From contig PDZX01000039.1 of assembly GCA_002753185.1 (NCBI GenBank), forward strand, positions 1-38,781: a stretch of DNA of 38,781 nt, in the 5' to 3' direction. Shown one piece after another: positions 8,154 through 16,335 of the stretch (position 1 is its first letter; each line of letters opens with the position of its first letter). The translations under genes and the position numbers were made by a program. The notes below the pieces were generated by a model. The model was not told the DNA's origin. It ran no database searches and saw nothing but the letters and a program-made list of their open reading frames with translations. Source of the DNA: Magnetococcales bacterium WMHbin3. Its GTDB lineage: Bacteria > Pseudomonadota > Magnetococcia > Magnetococcales > Magnetaquicoccaceae.

Positions 8154-9143
8154 ATGAATCGTTACGACGTTTACGGCATCGGTCACGCCCTCGTGGATAC
8201 GGAGGTCAAGGTCAACGACGATTTCCTCGCTGCGGCCGGCCTGGCCAAGGGGACCATGACCCTGATCGACGACGCCCGGCACGCCGAAATGCTGCGGTTG
8301 CTCGCCGGGTTTGCCCGGCATCGTTCCTGTGGCGGCTCCTCGGCCAACACCCTGATCGGCACGGCCCAACTGGGGGGACGCTGTTTTCATTCGAGCCGGA
8401 TCGCCAACGATGAAAACGGTGCCTTTTTCGCCCGCGACATGAAGACCAACGGGGTGGACAACGATCTGGAATCCCGTCAGGGCGCTGGGACCACCGGGCA
8501 ATGCCTGGTCCTGATCACCCCGGACGCGGAACGGACCATGTGTACCCATCTGGGCATCTCGGAAAGCTTTTCCATCCAGGATCTGGCCCCGGATCGGCTG
8601 GCCGGGGCGAGTTGGCTTTATGTGGAGGGTTATCTCGTCACCTCGCCTTCCGCGCGTCAGGCGGCCATGGAGGCGGTTCGGCTGGCGCGCAAGCATGGGG
8701 TCAAAATTGCCTTGACCTTTTCCGACGTAAGCATGATAGAATTCTTCCGTGCGGGCTTGGACGAGATCATGGGCAATGGGGTGGATCTTCTGTTCTGCAA
8801 CCAGGCCGAGGCCCTGAAATACGCCAATACCGACCGGCTCGAAGAGGCCAAGTCGGTACTGGCCCGCCGGAGTGTCTCCTTCGGAGTGACGCTTGGCGCG
8901 CGGGGGGCGGTGATTTATACCGATCATCAGGAGTATTCGATACCCGGCACCCCGGTGCAGGCGGTCGATGCCAATGGCGCGGGAGACCTGTTCGCGGGCG
9001 CATTATTGTATGGACTGACCCATGGCTTCCCCCCCGAGCGGGCGGGCAAGCTGGCCTGCCGGGCGTCCGCCCTGCTGGTGACCAGGCACGGGGCCAGGCT
9101 TTCGCGGGATCAGACCTTGAACGTACTGAACAATCTGGATTAA
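8154..9143 (+). CDS. PfkB-family carbohydrate/nucleoside kinase (adenosine kinase-like)
   Basis: A 329-residue ribokinase-fold kinase. GGSSANT (about residues 62-68) is the first PfkB signature, and DANGAGDLFAGALL near the C-terminus is the second, with the anion-hole GAGD and the catalytic Asp; the usual DTxGAGD is DANGAGD here. The N-terminus (YGIGHALVDTEVKV) and overall length match the adenosine-kinase-like branch found in many proteobacteria. That would suit a neighbour that makes AMP, but the substrate is inferred only. AAGGA 11-15 bases ahead of the ATG is the likely ribosome binding site. The PilZ gene follows after four bases. Confidence 0.88.
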   Translation: MNRYDVYGIGHALVDTEVKVNDDFLAAAGLAKGTMTLIDDARHAEMLRLLAGFARHRSCGGSSANTLIGTAQLGGRCFHSSRIANDENGAFFARDMKTNGVDNDLESRQGAGTTGQCLVLITPDAERTMCTHLGISESFSIQDLAPDRLAGASWLYVEGYLVTSPSARQAAMEAVRLARKHGVKIALTFSDVSMIEFFRAGLDEIMGNGVDLLFCNQAEALKYANTDRLEEAKSVLARRSVSFGVTLGARGAVIYTDHQEYSIPGTPVQAVDANGAGDLFAGALLYGLTHGFPPERAGKLACRASALLVTRHGARLSRDQTLNVLNNLD

Positions 9144-9147
9144 TGCC

Positions 9148-9534
9148 ATGAGCGAACGATCCAAGAACAAACCCAAAAGCGGAGCCATTCACGACCGGCG
9201 CTCCTATTCACGGGTTTACTACCAGCACGAATTGACGCTACAGGATGGCAACGGGGTCTCCTATCGCGGGGCCTTCAACGATGTCAGCCTCAAGGGGATG
9301 TTGTTCAACAGCGACCGGCTTCCCCCCAAGGGCGCCAAGGTCACCGGGATCGTGCATCTCGGCAGTTTCAACATGGTGATCAAGGGCGTGGTGATGGCGG
9401 TTCAGCCGGATCGCGGGGCCGCCGTGCGTTTCGAGGAGATGGACGTGGAGAGTTTCAGCCATTTGCGCCGTCTGGTCTCCTTGAACATGGGGGATTCGGA
9501 CATCATCGATGAGGAGTTTTTCGCCACCCTATGA
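9148..9534 (+). CDS. PilZ-domain protein (cyclic di-GMP receptor)
   Basis: A 128-residue single-domain protein. The two halves of the c-di-GMP site are visible: RRSYSR near residue 17 (the RxxxR motif) and NDVSLKGM near residue 45 (the [D/N]xSxxG motif), followed by the beta-barrel to about residue 105 and an acidic tail. It should be a cytosolic c-di-GMP effector, typically for motility, pili or exopolysaccharide. The stop overlaps the thiE start by ATGA, so the two are co-translated, although no functional link is evident. Confidence 0.9.
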   Translation: MSERSKNKPKSGAIHDRRSYSRVYYQHELTLQDGNGVSYRGAFNDVSLKGMLFNSDRLPPKGAKVTGIVHLGSFNMVIKGVVMAVQPDRGAAVRFEEMDVESFSHLRRLVSLNMGDSDIIDEEFFATL

Positions 9535-10172
9535 ACCCCTTTTCCCGCTCCGGGATCTATCCGATCCTCGATGCCGCCTGGCTGGAGGCCCCTGGGATCG
9601 CCCCGGAGGCCGTTGCCCGATGTTTGGGCGCTCTGCCCATCGCCATGCTGCAGTTGCGTTGCAAGGGTACCGGACGGCAGGCGCATGATTTTTTTGTTCG
9701 CTGGCTGCCCCTGTTGCGCGCCCACTGTCCTGACCTGCCCATTCTGATCAACGACCGGTTGGACCTGGCCCTGCTCCTGGGGGCCGACGGGGTGCATGTC
9801 GGACAGGAGGATTTGCCGGTTCCGACATGCCGTAAGTTGTTAGGATCGGAGCGAATCATCGGTCTTTCCGCGCACAACGAGACGGAGTTGCGCGAGGCCG
9901 AGGCCTGGGGCGCGGATTACGTAGGCTGTGGTCCGGTATTCGCGACCCGCACCAAGAGCGACACCCAGCCGGTTCTGGGGGTGGAGGGGTTGAAAAAACG
10001 GGTCCGGGCGACCCGTCTGCCGGTGGCGGCCATTGGCGGCATCGGTCTGGAGCATCTTCCCGCCATTGCCGGCGCGGGGGCCTGGGCGGCGGCCATGATC
10101 AGCGATCCGTGGCGCGGGGATTTTTCCAGTCGGCTGGGCGCGGCGTGCGCGGCGTGGCGGTCGGCGACGTGA
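9531..10172 (+). CDS. thiE: Thiamine-phosphate synthase (ThiE)
   Basis: A 213-residue TIM barrel that joins HMP diphosphate and thiazole phosphate to make thiamine phosphate. Signatures are QLRCKG near residue 42, LINDRLDLALLLGADGVHVGQEDLP (substrate and Mg site), IGLSAHNETE, YVGCGPVFATRTKSD (diphosphate loop) and VAAIGGI. The length is normal. The start overlaps the PilZ stop, and the AlbA_2 gene begins 12 bases after its stop. No other thiamine genes are in the window. Confidence 0.94.
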   Translation: MNPFSRSGIYPILDAAWLEAPGIAPEAVARCLGALPIAMLQLRCKGTGRQAHDFFVRWLPLLRAHCPDLPILINDRLDLALLLGADGVHVGQEDLPVPTCRKLLGSERIIGLSAHNETELREAEAWGADYVGCGPVFATRTKSDTQPVLGVEGLKKRVRATRLPVAAIGGIGLEHLPAIAGAGAWAAAMISDPWRGDFSSRLGAACAAWRSAT

Positions 10173-10183
10173 GTGGGGCATGC

Positions 10184-12106
10184 ATGGATCCGTTCGAACT
10201 CCTGACCCGCCTGGAATGGGGGGAACGGGAGGATCTCGAGTACAAATCCGCCCGGGGCGGACTCCCCAAAAGCCTTTGGGAGACCTACAGCGCCATGGCC
10301 AACACCCATGGCGGGATCATCCTGCTCGGTGTCGAGGACGACGGAACCGTCAGCGGCGTCATTGATATACAAAATATTCAGAAATCTTTTTGGGATACCA
10401 TCAACAATCGCGGCAAGGTCAACGTCAATCTCCTGAACCGTGACGACCTGGCGACCTTCGACGTTGGCCCTCATGTCGTCATGGCCATCCGTGTGCCCCG
10501 TGCCAACCGCTGGCAAAAACCGGTCTTCCTCGGCCAGAATCCTCTGACGGGCACCTATCGCCGCCATTTCGAGGGAGACTACCGGTGTTCCGAGCAAGAG
10601 GTGGGGCGCATGCTGGCGGATCGCGCCGAGGAGGCCGCCGACAGCCGGATTCTCGACCGGTTCACCCTGGACGATATCGACCTCCACACCTTGCGACAGT
10701 ATCGACAACGGCTGTCCGCACACCTGCCCGACCATCCCTGGCTGAATGAAGGCGAACAGGCGCTCCTGATGAAACTGGGCGGCTGGCGCAAGGATCGCGC
10801 CAGCCAGCGTGAGGGCCTGACGGTGGCCGGACTGTTGATGTTCGGGCGAGATGAGCCGATCCGGGAGGCGGTGCCCGCCTACCATGTCGATTTTCGGGAA
10901 AAGCTGTCCAGCGATCCCAATATACGCTGGACCGACCGCTTGACCGTCGATGGCACCTGGACGGGCAATCTTTTTCAATTCTATTCGATCACGCTGCAAC
11001 GGCTGTGCGCGGATCTGAAAACGCCGTTCCAGTTGGACTCCGGCCTGTTCCGCACCGGCGAGACCGAAGTGCATGTAGCCATTCGCGAAGCCCTGGTCAA
11101 TGCCCTGATCCATGCGGATTATCAGGGCCAAGGGGGCATCGTGGTGGAAAAATATCCGGATCGGTTCGAGTTCTCCAATCCGGGAACGTCGCTGGTATCT
11201 TTCGAACAAATGTTGCATGGCAGCGTCAGCGAATGCCGCAACAAGTCCCTGCAAACCATGTTCATGCTGATGGGCGCCGCCGAAAAGGCCGGTTCCGGCA
11301 TCGACAAGATCCTGCGCGGTTGGTCGTCCCAACATTGGCGCTCGCCCATGCCGCGCGAACAGACGCAGCCGGATCGCGTCACCTGGCGCCTGCCCATGAT
11401 CAGTCTGATTCCCAAGGCTTCCCTGGAGCGTCTGCAACGCCGGTTCGGTCCAGCCTTCGCAAAATTCACCGAACCCGAAATCCAGGCCCTGGTGACCGCC
11501 GATGTGGAGGAGATCGTGGACAACGCGCGCATGAGGCAGTTCACCACGCTGCATGCCGCCGATGTCACCAGGCTGCTGCAGGGTCTTGTTTCCAAAGGGG
11601 CCTTGCTCCAGGAACGCGGGGGTCGATGGAGCCAATATCGTCTGCCGCCGGAACACGACTCCGTACATATGACCGGCGACTCCGTACATATGACCTGCGA
11701 CTCCGTACATATGACCTGCGACTCCGTACATATGACCGGCGACTCCGTACATATGACCGGCGACTCCGTACATATGACCGGCGACTCCGTACATATGACC
11801 GGCGACTCCGTACATATGACCGGGGAATGGAGCGCCCAGGAGTGGCAATCGCTCGAACGGATTGCATCCCAGGCCCGCCAGAGCAAGAGCATTCCGCCAC
11901 AGCAGATGGAAAGGCTGATTCTCGATCTTTGCCGGGGACGCTGGCTGACGCGCAAGGATCTCGGCAAACTGTTGCATCGCAACGCGGACGGGTTGCGCTC
12001 CCGCTTCCTGACCGCCATGGTCGACCACGGTTTATTGAGGCTGCGCCACCCGGACAAGCCGAATCGGATCGATCAGGCCTATCGAAGCGTGGATGATGAT
12101 CCTTGA
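10184..12106 (+). CDS. AlbA_2/Schlafen-like and RecG-like ATP-binding protein with heptad insert
   Basis: A 640-residue protein from ATG 10184; the frame is open 25 codons further upstream, but that part overlaps thiE. Residues about 14-130 are an AlbA_2 (Schlafen-type) domain: EREDLEYKS, then SAMANTHGGIILLGVEDDG. Residues about 300-400 carry the HATPase_c_4 segment of RecG-related proteins: EALVNALIHADY (Glu302, Asn306) and RFEFSNPG. Winged-helix-like regions follow (about 430-490 and 550-640), with PEIQALV, RQFTTLHAADVTRLLQGLVSKGALL and LTRKDLGKLLHRN. Between them, residues 492-547 are eight copies of DSVHMTG/C. Proteins of this type are usually called transcriptional regulators or helicases and are common in accessory regions; no SF2 helicase motifs are visible. 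The substrate is unknown. Confidence 0.85.
   Translation: MDPFELLTRLEWGEREDLEYKSARGGLPKSLWETYSAMANTHGGIILLGVEDDGTVSGVIDIQNIQKSFWDTINNRGKVNVNLLNRDDLATFDVGPHVVMAIRVPRANRWQKPVFLGQNPLTGTYRRHFEGDYRCSEQEVGRMLADRAEEAADSRILDRFTLDDIDLHTLRQYRQRLSAHLPDHPWLNEGEQALLMKLGGWRKDRASQREGLTVAGLLMFGRDEPIREAVPAYHVDFREKLSSDPNIRWTDRLTVDGTWTGNLFQFYSITLQRLCADLKTPFQLDSGLFRTGETEVHVAIREALVNALIHADYQGQGGIVVEKYPDRFEFSNPGTSLVSFEQMLHGSVSECRNKSLQTMFMLMGAAEKAGSGIDKILRGWSSQHWRSPMPREQTQPDRVTWRLPMISLIPKASLERLQRRFGPAFAKFTEPEIQALVTADVEEIVDNARMRQFTTLHAADVTRLLQGLVSKGALLQERGGRWSQYRLPPEHDSVHMTGDSVHMTCDSVHMTCDSVHMTGDSVHMTGDSVHMTGDSVHMTGDSVHMTGEWSAQEWQSLERIASQARQSKSIPPQQMERLILDLCRGRWLTRKDLGKLLHRNADGLRSRFLTAMVDHGLLRLRHPDKPNRIDQAYRSVDDDP
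11657..11824 (+). repeat. Eight tandem 21-bp units encoding DSVHMTG
   Basis: Eight back-to-back copies of a 21-base unit beginning GACTCCGTACATATGACC, spanning 168 bases with no spacers. They differ only in the last codon: units 2 and 3 end TGC, unit 8 ends GGG, the others GGC. Near-perfect identity at synonymous sites points to recent slippage or recombination, and because the unit is 21 bases any change in copy number keeps the frame. Each unit carries the palindrome CATATG. Confidence 0.95.
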
Positions 12107-12128
12107 ACGGGAAAAGAGGTGAAGCAAT

Positions 12129-12998
12129 TCATCGCTCACCACCGGAACGCGTCGCATCCACCTCCCCTTTCCGCCGCTCCAGGCCCATCCCGTAAAGGGT
12201 TGACGCCGACAGGCCGGTGAGCGGGGCCAGATGTCGAGAGGCGTCCCGCAGGCTCATGCCGGAGGCCAGGGCCTCGTCCAACAGCACCGGCACCTCCTCC
12301 GGGGCGGGGAGGGGGCGGGTGCCCGGCTCCATCACCACCACGATCTCGCCCCGCGCCGCCTGCTGGTGAAAAAAGGCGGCCAATTCCGCCACCGTTCCCC
12401 GATGCAGGGTCTCGTGCAGCTTGGTCAGCTCCCGCGCCACCACGATGGCGCGCGACCCGGCGCCCAGGGCGGCCAGATCGTCCAGTGTCGCGGCCAGGCG
12501 CTGGGGGGACTCGAAAAAGATCACCGTCCGCGCCTCCGCCGTCATTCCCCGCAGACGCCGTTGCCTCTCCCCCCCCTTGCGCGGCAAGAACCCCTCGAAG
12601 ACGAATCGCTCCCCCGGAAAGCCGCTCCCGGACAGGGCGGTGGTGACCGACGTGGCCCCAGGCAACGCCTCCACCGCCACGCCCAGATCTCGCGCCGCCC
12701 GCGCCAGCAAGGGACCGGGATCGCTGATGCCGGGCGTGCCGGCATCCGATACCAACGCGATCCGCCGTCCTGCCGCCAGATCCGCCAACACCCCCGACAA
12801 AAGCTTCGCGGCGGTGTTGTCATCGAAGCGGCTCACCGGGGTGGTCACCCCGTAATGGTCGCACAGAATTCGCGTTCTGCGTGTGTCCTCCGCCAGAATG
12901 CGCTCCACCTCGCGCAAGACGCGCACCCCGCGCAGGGTCATATCTTCCAGGTTGCCGATCGGCGTGGGAACGATGTATAATCGTCCCGTGCCCTTCAT
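12129..12998 (-). CDS. rsmI: 16S rRNA C1402 2'-O-ribose methyltransferase (RsmI)
   Basis: A 289-residue tetrapyrrole-methylase-fold enzyme acting on C1402 of 16S rRNA. Signatures include YIVPTPIGNLEDMTLR at the N-terminus, AEDTRRTRILCDHY, VSDAGTPGISDPG, ALPGATSVTTALSGSG and FEGFLPRK, then FFESPQRL and VVARELTKLHE. The C-terminal helical part (SLRDASRHLAPLTGLSASTLY) is family-typical. AGGAG a few bases before the ATG at 12998 supports this start over the much longer antisense frame. It is divergent from the LpoA-like gene with 30 bases between, the order also seen for yraL/yraM in E. coli. It converges on the AlbA_2 gene. Confidence 0.95.
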   Translation of the reverse strand: MKGTGRLYIVPTPIGNLEDMTLRGVRVLREVERILAEDTRRTRILCDHYGVTTPVSRFDDNTAAKLLSGVLADLAAGRRIALVSDAGTPGISDPGPLLARAARDLGVAVEALPGATSVTTALSGSGFPGERFVFEGFLPRKGGERQRRLRGMTAEARTVIFFESPQRLAATLDDLAALGAGSRAIVVARELTKLHETLHRGTVAELAAFFHQQAARGEIVVVMEPGTRPLPAPEEVPVLLDEALASGMSLRDASRHLAPLTGLSASTLYGMGLERRKGEVDATRSGGER

Positions 12999-13028
12999 CG
13001 ACTCCTGACCGGACTCCTTGCTCTCCAA

Positions 13029-14777
13029 ATGCGCGCTCCTTTCTCGTTCCCGCTGGTCTGTTGCGTCTGGCTGCTCCTGGCCACGACGGCCGGCGCCCAG
13101 GTGCTGCCCACGGATCAATCCCCTGGTGATACCACCGGCGCCCTGTCCGACGCCAGCCAAAATCCGCTTCCGGGTTACCGGGTCACCCCGTATGCCGAAC
13201 CGGGTCAACCCTCGCCCTGGCAACGCCTGGTCCACGATTTTCTCAATGCCTCCGGCCAGGATTCCGCGCGCGCCTTTCTGCAACGGATTCCGCCCACGCC
13301 ATCCGCGCCCGACCAGATCCGTGAACTGCTCCTGGCCCTGGAACCTTTGTCGCGGGAGCAGATCAAGACCCTGCTCGACCGCCAGCCCAAGGGATCCTCC
13401 CTGCTGCCGTTTCTCCACCTGGTGCTCGGCGACCGCCTGGCCGCCGCCGGGGAGGAACAGGCGGCCCAGCAGGCGTGGCAAAAGGCCTCCCAGTCGCAGC
13501 TGGTCAATGCCGAGGCCATGCGCCGCATCGCCAACGAAGCCAATGCCGCCGATGCCGTCGTCGCCGGCCTGATGATCCCCCTGACCGGCCCCTCCGCCGC
13601 CATGGGCAACAACCTGATCCTGGCGGCCAGAAAGGCCCTCGCCGACTACCGTGACGTCAACCTCCACCTGGAGGTCGAAGACAGCGGCGCCAACGAGACC
13701 ACGGCGCAAGAGGCGGTGCGGAAACTCGCCGGCCGGGGCAGCCGGATCATCATCGGCCCGATCTTCCACGCCGCCGCCCTGGGCGCCGCGCGGGCCGCCG
13801 CCGCCAGCCAGATCCCGATCATCACCCTCAATCCCAGGCAGGAGATCCTCTCCGCAGGCGGCAACGTCTTCCTCAACGCCTTCCAGCCGGATGCCCAGGC
13901 CCGCATCATGGCGCGCCATGCCATGCGGACGGCCCGTCTGCAACGGTTCGCCATCCTGGCCGCCGACAGCGATTACGGCAGGCTCCAGGCACAGACCTTC
14001 GCCGAGGAGGTGACGGCGCTGGGTGGCACCGTCACCCGCTCCATCCTCTTCCCGGAGCAGGAGACCGATTTTTCCAATGCCCTCAAGATGATCGTGCAGA
14101 CGGATCCCGAGGGCGCCAAACGCCGCGCGGCCCAGGGGGCGGGCAAGGAACTCGGCCCGCTGATCGATTTCGAGGCCCTCTATCTCCCGGCCACCGCCAG
14201 GCAGGTGCGACTGATCGCGCCGCAGGCGGCCCTGCACGGCATCGTCTCCCCTGGCATCGCCCTGTTGGGGTCCTCCTTGTGGAACCGACCCGAACTGCTG
14301 GAGGAGTCGGAATCCCTGCAGGGGGCCATCTTCTGCGACATCGACCAGAACAGCCGGGATCAATTCAACGCCAGCCATCAGAAGACCCTGGGGATCGCCC
14401 CGGTGCCCGCCCTTTCCATGCTGGTCTACGACTCCATCGCGGTGCTCGCCCAACTGTTGCGGGACCAGCGGCTGGGAGGCCCTCAATGGCAGGAGGGCAT
14501 CACCCGTCCCAACGGCTTTCACGGCAGCGCCGGACTGGTACGCTTTCTCGACAACGGGTTGAGCGAACGCAATCTTCATCTTTATCGGATCGATGGCAAG
14601 CGGATCGTCCCCGTCGGCGCGCCTCCCGGCGGTGGCGCCCAGAACCCGCCTCGCCGCGTCTCCCGCCCCGCCCCGGCGATCGAGGTCGATCCGCAACCGC
14701 AACCCGCCAACGAACCGCCCCCCGTGGATCCGGAAGCCACCGAGGCGGAAATCCCTGTTCTTCCCCTTTCGCAATAA
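13029..14777 (+). CDS. LpoA-like periplasmic penicillin-binding-protein activator
   Basis: A 582-residue exported protein. Residues 1-23 form a signal peptide (hydrophobic CCVWLLLATTAGA, cleavage after AGA). An all-helical region follows to about residue 170 and then a periplasmic-binding-protein fold (Peripla_BP_6) to about 520: GLMIPLTGPSAAMGNNL, IIGPIFHAAALGAA, ITLNPR, FAILAADSDYG, LYDSIAVLAQLL-type segments. The tail is Pro-rich. This architecture and the divergent rsmI neighbour match LpoA (YraM), which activates the peptidoglycan synthase PBP1A. Unlike enteric LpoA there is no lipobox cysteine at the signal cleavage site, so it would be soluble or held otherwise. A generic amino-acid ABC binding protein is the alternative; no transporter genes are adjacent. 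Confidence 0.82.
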   Translation: MRAPFSFPLVCCVWLLLATTAGAQVLPTDQSPGDTTGALSDASQNPLPGYRVTPYAEPGQPSPWQRLVHDFLNASGQDSARAFLQRIPPTPSAPDQIRELLLALEPLSREQIKTLLDRQPKGSSLLPFLHLVLGDRLAAAGEEQAAQQAWQKASQSQLVNAEAMRRIANEANAADAVVAGLMIPLTGPSAAMGNNLILAARKALADYRDVNLHLEVEDSGANETTAQEAVRKLAGRGSRIIIGPIFHAAALGAARAAAASQIPIITLNPRQEILSAGGNVFLNAFQPDAQARIMARHAMRTARLQRFAILAADSDYGRLQAQTFAEEVTALGGTVTRSILFPEQETDFSNALKMIVQTDPEGAKRRAAQGAGKELGPLIDFEALYLPATARQVRLIAPQAALHGIVSPGIALLGSSLWNRPELLEESESLQGAIFCDIDQNSRDQFNASHQKTLGIAPVPALSMLVYDSIAVLAQLLRDQRLGGPQWQEGITRPNGFHGSAGLVRFLDNGLSERNLHLYRIDGKRIVPVGAPPGGGAQNPPRRVSRPAPAIEVDPQPQPANEPPPVDPEATEAEIPVLPLSQ

Positions 14778-14788
14778 GGAGACCGACC

Positions 14789-15025
14789 ATGTCGCTCGCA
14801 GCCCTCGCCCCTCCGGGCAACACACCATCCATCAAGAACCTCAACCCGGCCAATCAGGCCAAGAGCCGCGCTGCGGCCCAGGCGGAAAAAGAGGTGAGCA
14901 GGGCGCCCAAGAAGATGGTGGAACCCCAGCAGGCCAACAAACAACTCTACCGCCAGGATAGCAGCGCCGAAACCGTCAAGAAGCAGAATGCGAAAAATAC
15001 CAAAAAAACGGATATCCGCGCGTAA
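14789..15025 (+). CDS. Small Lys/Ala/Gln-rich protein of unknown function
   Basis: A 78-residue gene with a strong AAGGAG site (14776-14781) correctly spaced from ATG 14789, beginning 12 bases after the LpoA-like stop, so it is probably the second gene of that operon. The sequence is hydrophilic and low-complexity (NPANQAKSRAAAQAEKEVS, VKKQNAKNTKKT), predicted disordered or helical, strongly basic, with no signal peptide or membrane segment. I recognise no family. It contains no cysteine. A small nucleic-acid-binding or assembly protein is conceivable, but nothing in the sequence proves it. Confidence 0.65.
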   Translation: MSLAALAPPGNTPSIKNLNPANQAKSRAAAQAEKEVSRAPKKMVEPQQANKQLYRQDSSAETVKKQNAKNTKKTDIRA

Positions 15026-15058
15026 CACAGCCTGTCTGAAGCCGGTCGCGTGCCTGTC

Positions 15059-16315
15059 ATGGACAAATCGCCGTTCGGGAATGCCGAGGCATGCACCCAT
15101 TGTGGTTATTGTCTGCCGGTTTGTCCCACCTACCGGCTGGACAACGACGAAACCGAATCCCCCCGCGGGCGTGTCTCCATTGTTTTGGCGATCGCCTCCG
15201 GCGAGCTGTCGCCCGATGAGGCGGGCACGGCACTCTCCCGCTGCCTGCTTTGCAGGGCCTGCCACCCGGCCTGTCCAGCCGGTGTCGGACCCGGCGCTGT
15301 TGTCATGCGCGCGCGTCTGCTGGCCCCTGTCCGGCCAACCCTGGCCGGTCGCCTGTTGCATCGGATCACCGACAGTCACCGCCTGACCGCCGTGGCCGCC
15401 CGCGCCCTGCGCTGGTACCGGCAGCTGGGATGGCAAGGCGTTCTGCGGCGACACGCGCTCTTGGCCCGTCTCCCCGCCCTGGAACGCCTGGAATCCCTGC
15501 TCCCCGACCCTGGGCCGGAGATTTCCTTCACCGCCCGCCCCCCTGGCGAGACCGCTTCCGACCGGCCGCGCGTGGCCTTGTTGAGCGGCTGCATGGCGCG
15601 GCTGTTTCTGCCGGGGGTCGCGCCTGCGGCGGCCAATCTGTTGGTTTGGGCCGGTTGCGACGTTGTCGTTTTGAGGGATTTCGGCTGTTGTGGTTCCCCC
15701 TACCGGGAGGCCGGAGACGGCAGGCGTTTCCGCCGCCAGGCCAGACGCACCCTGCGCGCCTTCATTGCTGCGGGTCCCGTCGCTGCGGTGCTGTGCGACA
15801 GCGCCAACTGTGCCATGACCATCGCCGATTATCCAGACGCCCTGGCCGATGATCCCGATTTCCATGCGCTTGCCAGGGAACTGGTCGCAAAAACGGTGGA
15901 TTTCAATACTTTTCTCCTGCAAAAATGGGCACGCTCACCGATCCCCTTCGCCCATCCGGGCTGCGAAAGCGTGGCCTATCATGACCATTGCCAAACCCGC
16001 TTCGAATTGGGTATAATAGAGGAACCCCGAAAGCTGCTCGACTTGTTGCCCGTCCCCAGGCGCGAAATCACCCCACCTGGAACCCAGGCAGCCTGTTGCG
16101 GGGCCGGAGGGGAATTTCTGTTGCGCCAGCCCGACCGCAGCGCAGCCATCCGCGAACGCAAACTGGACGCCATCCTCGCCAGCGGCGCGGATTGCGTCGC
16201 AACCGGCAATCCGGGCTGCCTGCTCCATCTGGAGGCGGGCCTGCGGCAACGAGGCGCAAGGGTGCGCGTCAGACACTTGGCGGAACTGCTGTGGTCCGCC
16301 ATAAATAAACCTTAG
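15059..16315 (+). CDS. glcF: GlcF-like (Fe-S)-binding subunit of a glycolate/lactate-type oxidase
   Basis: A 418-residue protein with two 4Fe-4S motifs of the CxxCxxCxxxCP type: Cys12/15/18/22 (CTHCGYCLPVCP) and Cys62/65/68/72 (CLLCRACHPACP). Two CCG domains follow (FGCCGSPYREAGDG and ACCGAGGEFLL). This is the plan of GlcF, which takes electrons from the FAD subunits of glycolate oxidase at the membrane, and of related LutA/GlpC proteins. The flavin subunits GlcD and GlcE are not in the window, so the partner is unknown. The start is uncertain: ATG 15059 is used, GTG 15050 is in frame, and neither has a clear ribosome binding site. SYHDHCQTR-like and GNPGC segments near the C-terminus support the family. 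Confidence 0.85.
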   Translation: MDKSPFGNAEACTHCGYCLPVCPTYRLDNDETESPRGRVSIVLAIASGELSPDEAGTALSRCLLCRACHPACPAGVGPGAVVMRARLLAPVRPTLAGRLLHRITDSHRLTAVAARALRWYRQLGWQGVLRRHALLARLPALERLESLLPDPGPEISFTARPPGETASDRPRVALLSGCMARLFLPGVAPAAANLLVWAGCDVVVLRDFGCCGSPYREAGDGRRFRRQARRTLRAFIAAGPVAAVLCDSANCAMTIADYPDALADDPDFHALARELVAKTVDFNTFLLQKWARSPIPFAHPGCESVAYHDHCQTRFELGIIEEPRKLLDLLPVPRREITPPGTQAACCGAGGEFLLRQPDRSAAIRERKLDAILASGADCVATGNPGCLLHLEAGLRQRGARVRVRHLAELLWSAINKP

Positions 16316-16335
16316 AACAAAAAAGAGGAACGCCA

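Noticed and set aside
11657..11824. Repeat cluster as a CRISPR array or intergenic satellite
   Set aside because: The units are directly adjacent without spacers and in frame with the surrounding protein, so this is a coding repeat.
12129..14828. 899-codon minus-strand frame spanning rsmI and the LpoA-like gene
   Set aside because: Only the last 289 codons match a family (RsmI), with a ribosome binding site at 12998. The rest is antisense to a signal-peptide-bearing, motif-rich gene and is low-complexity.
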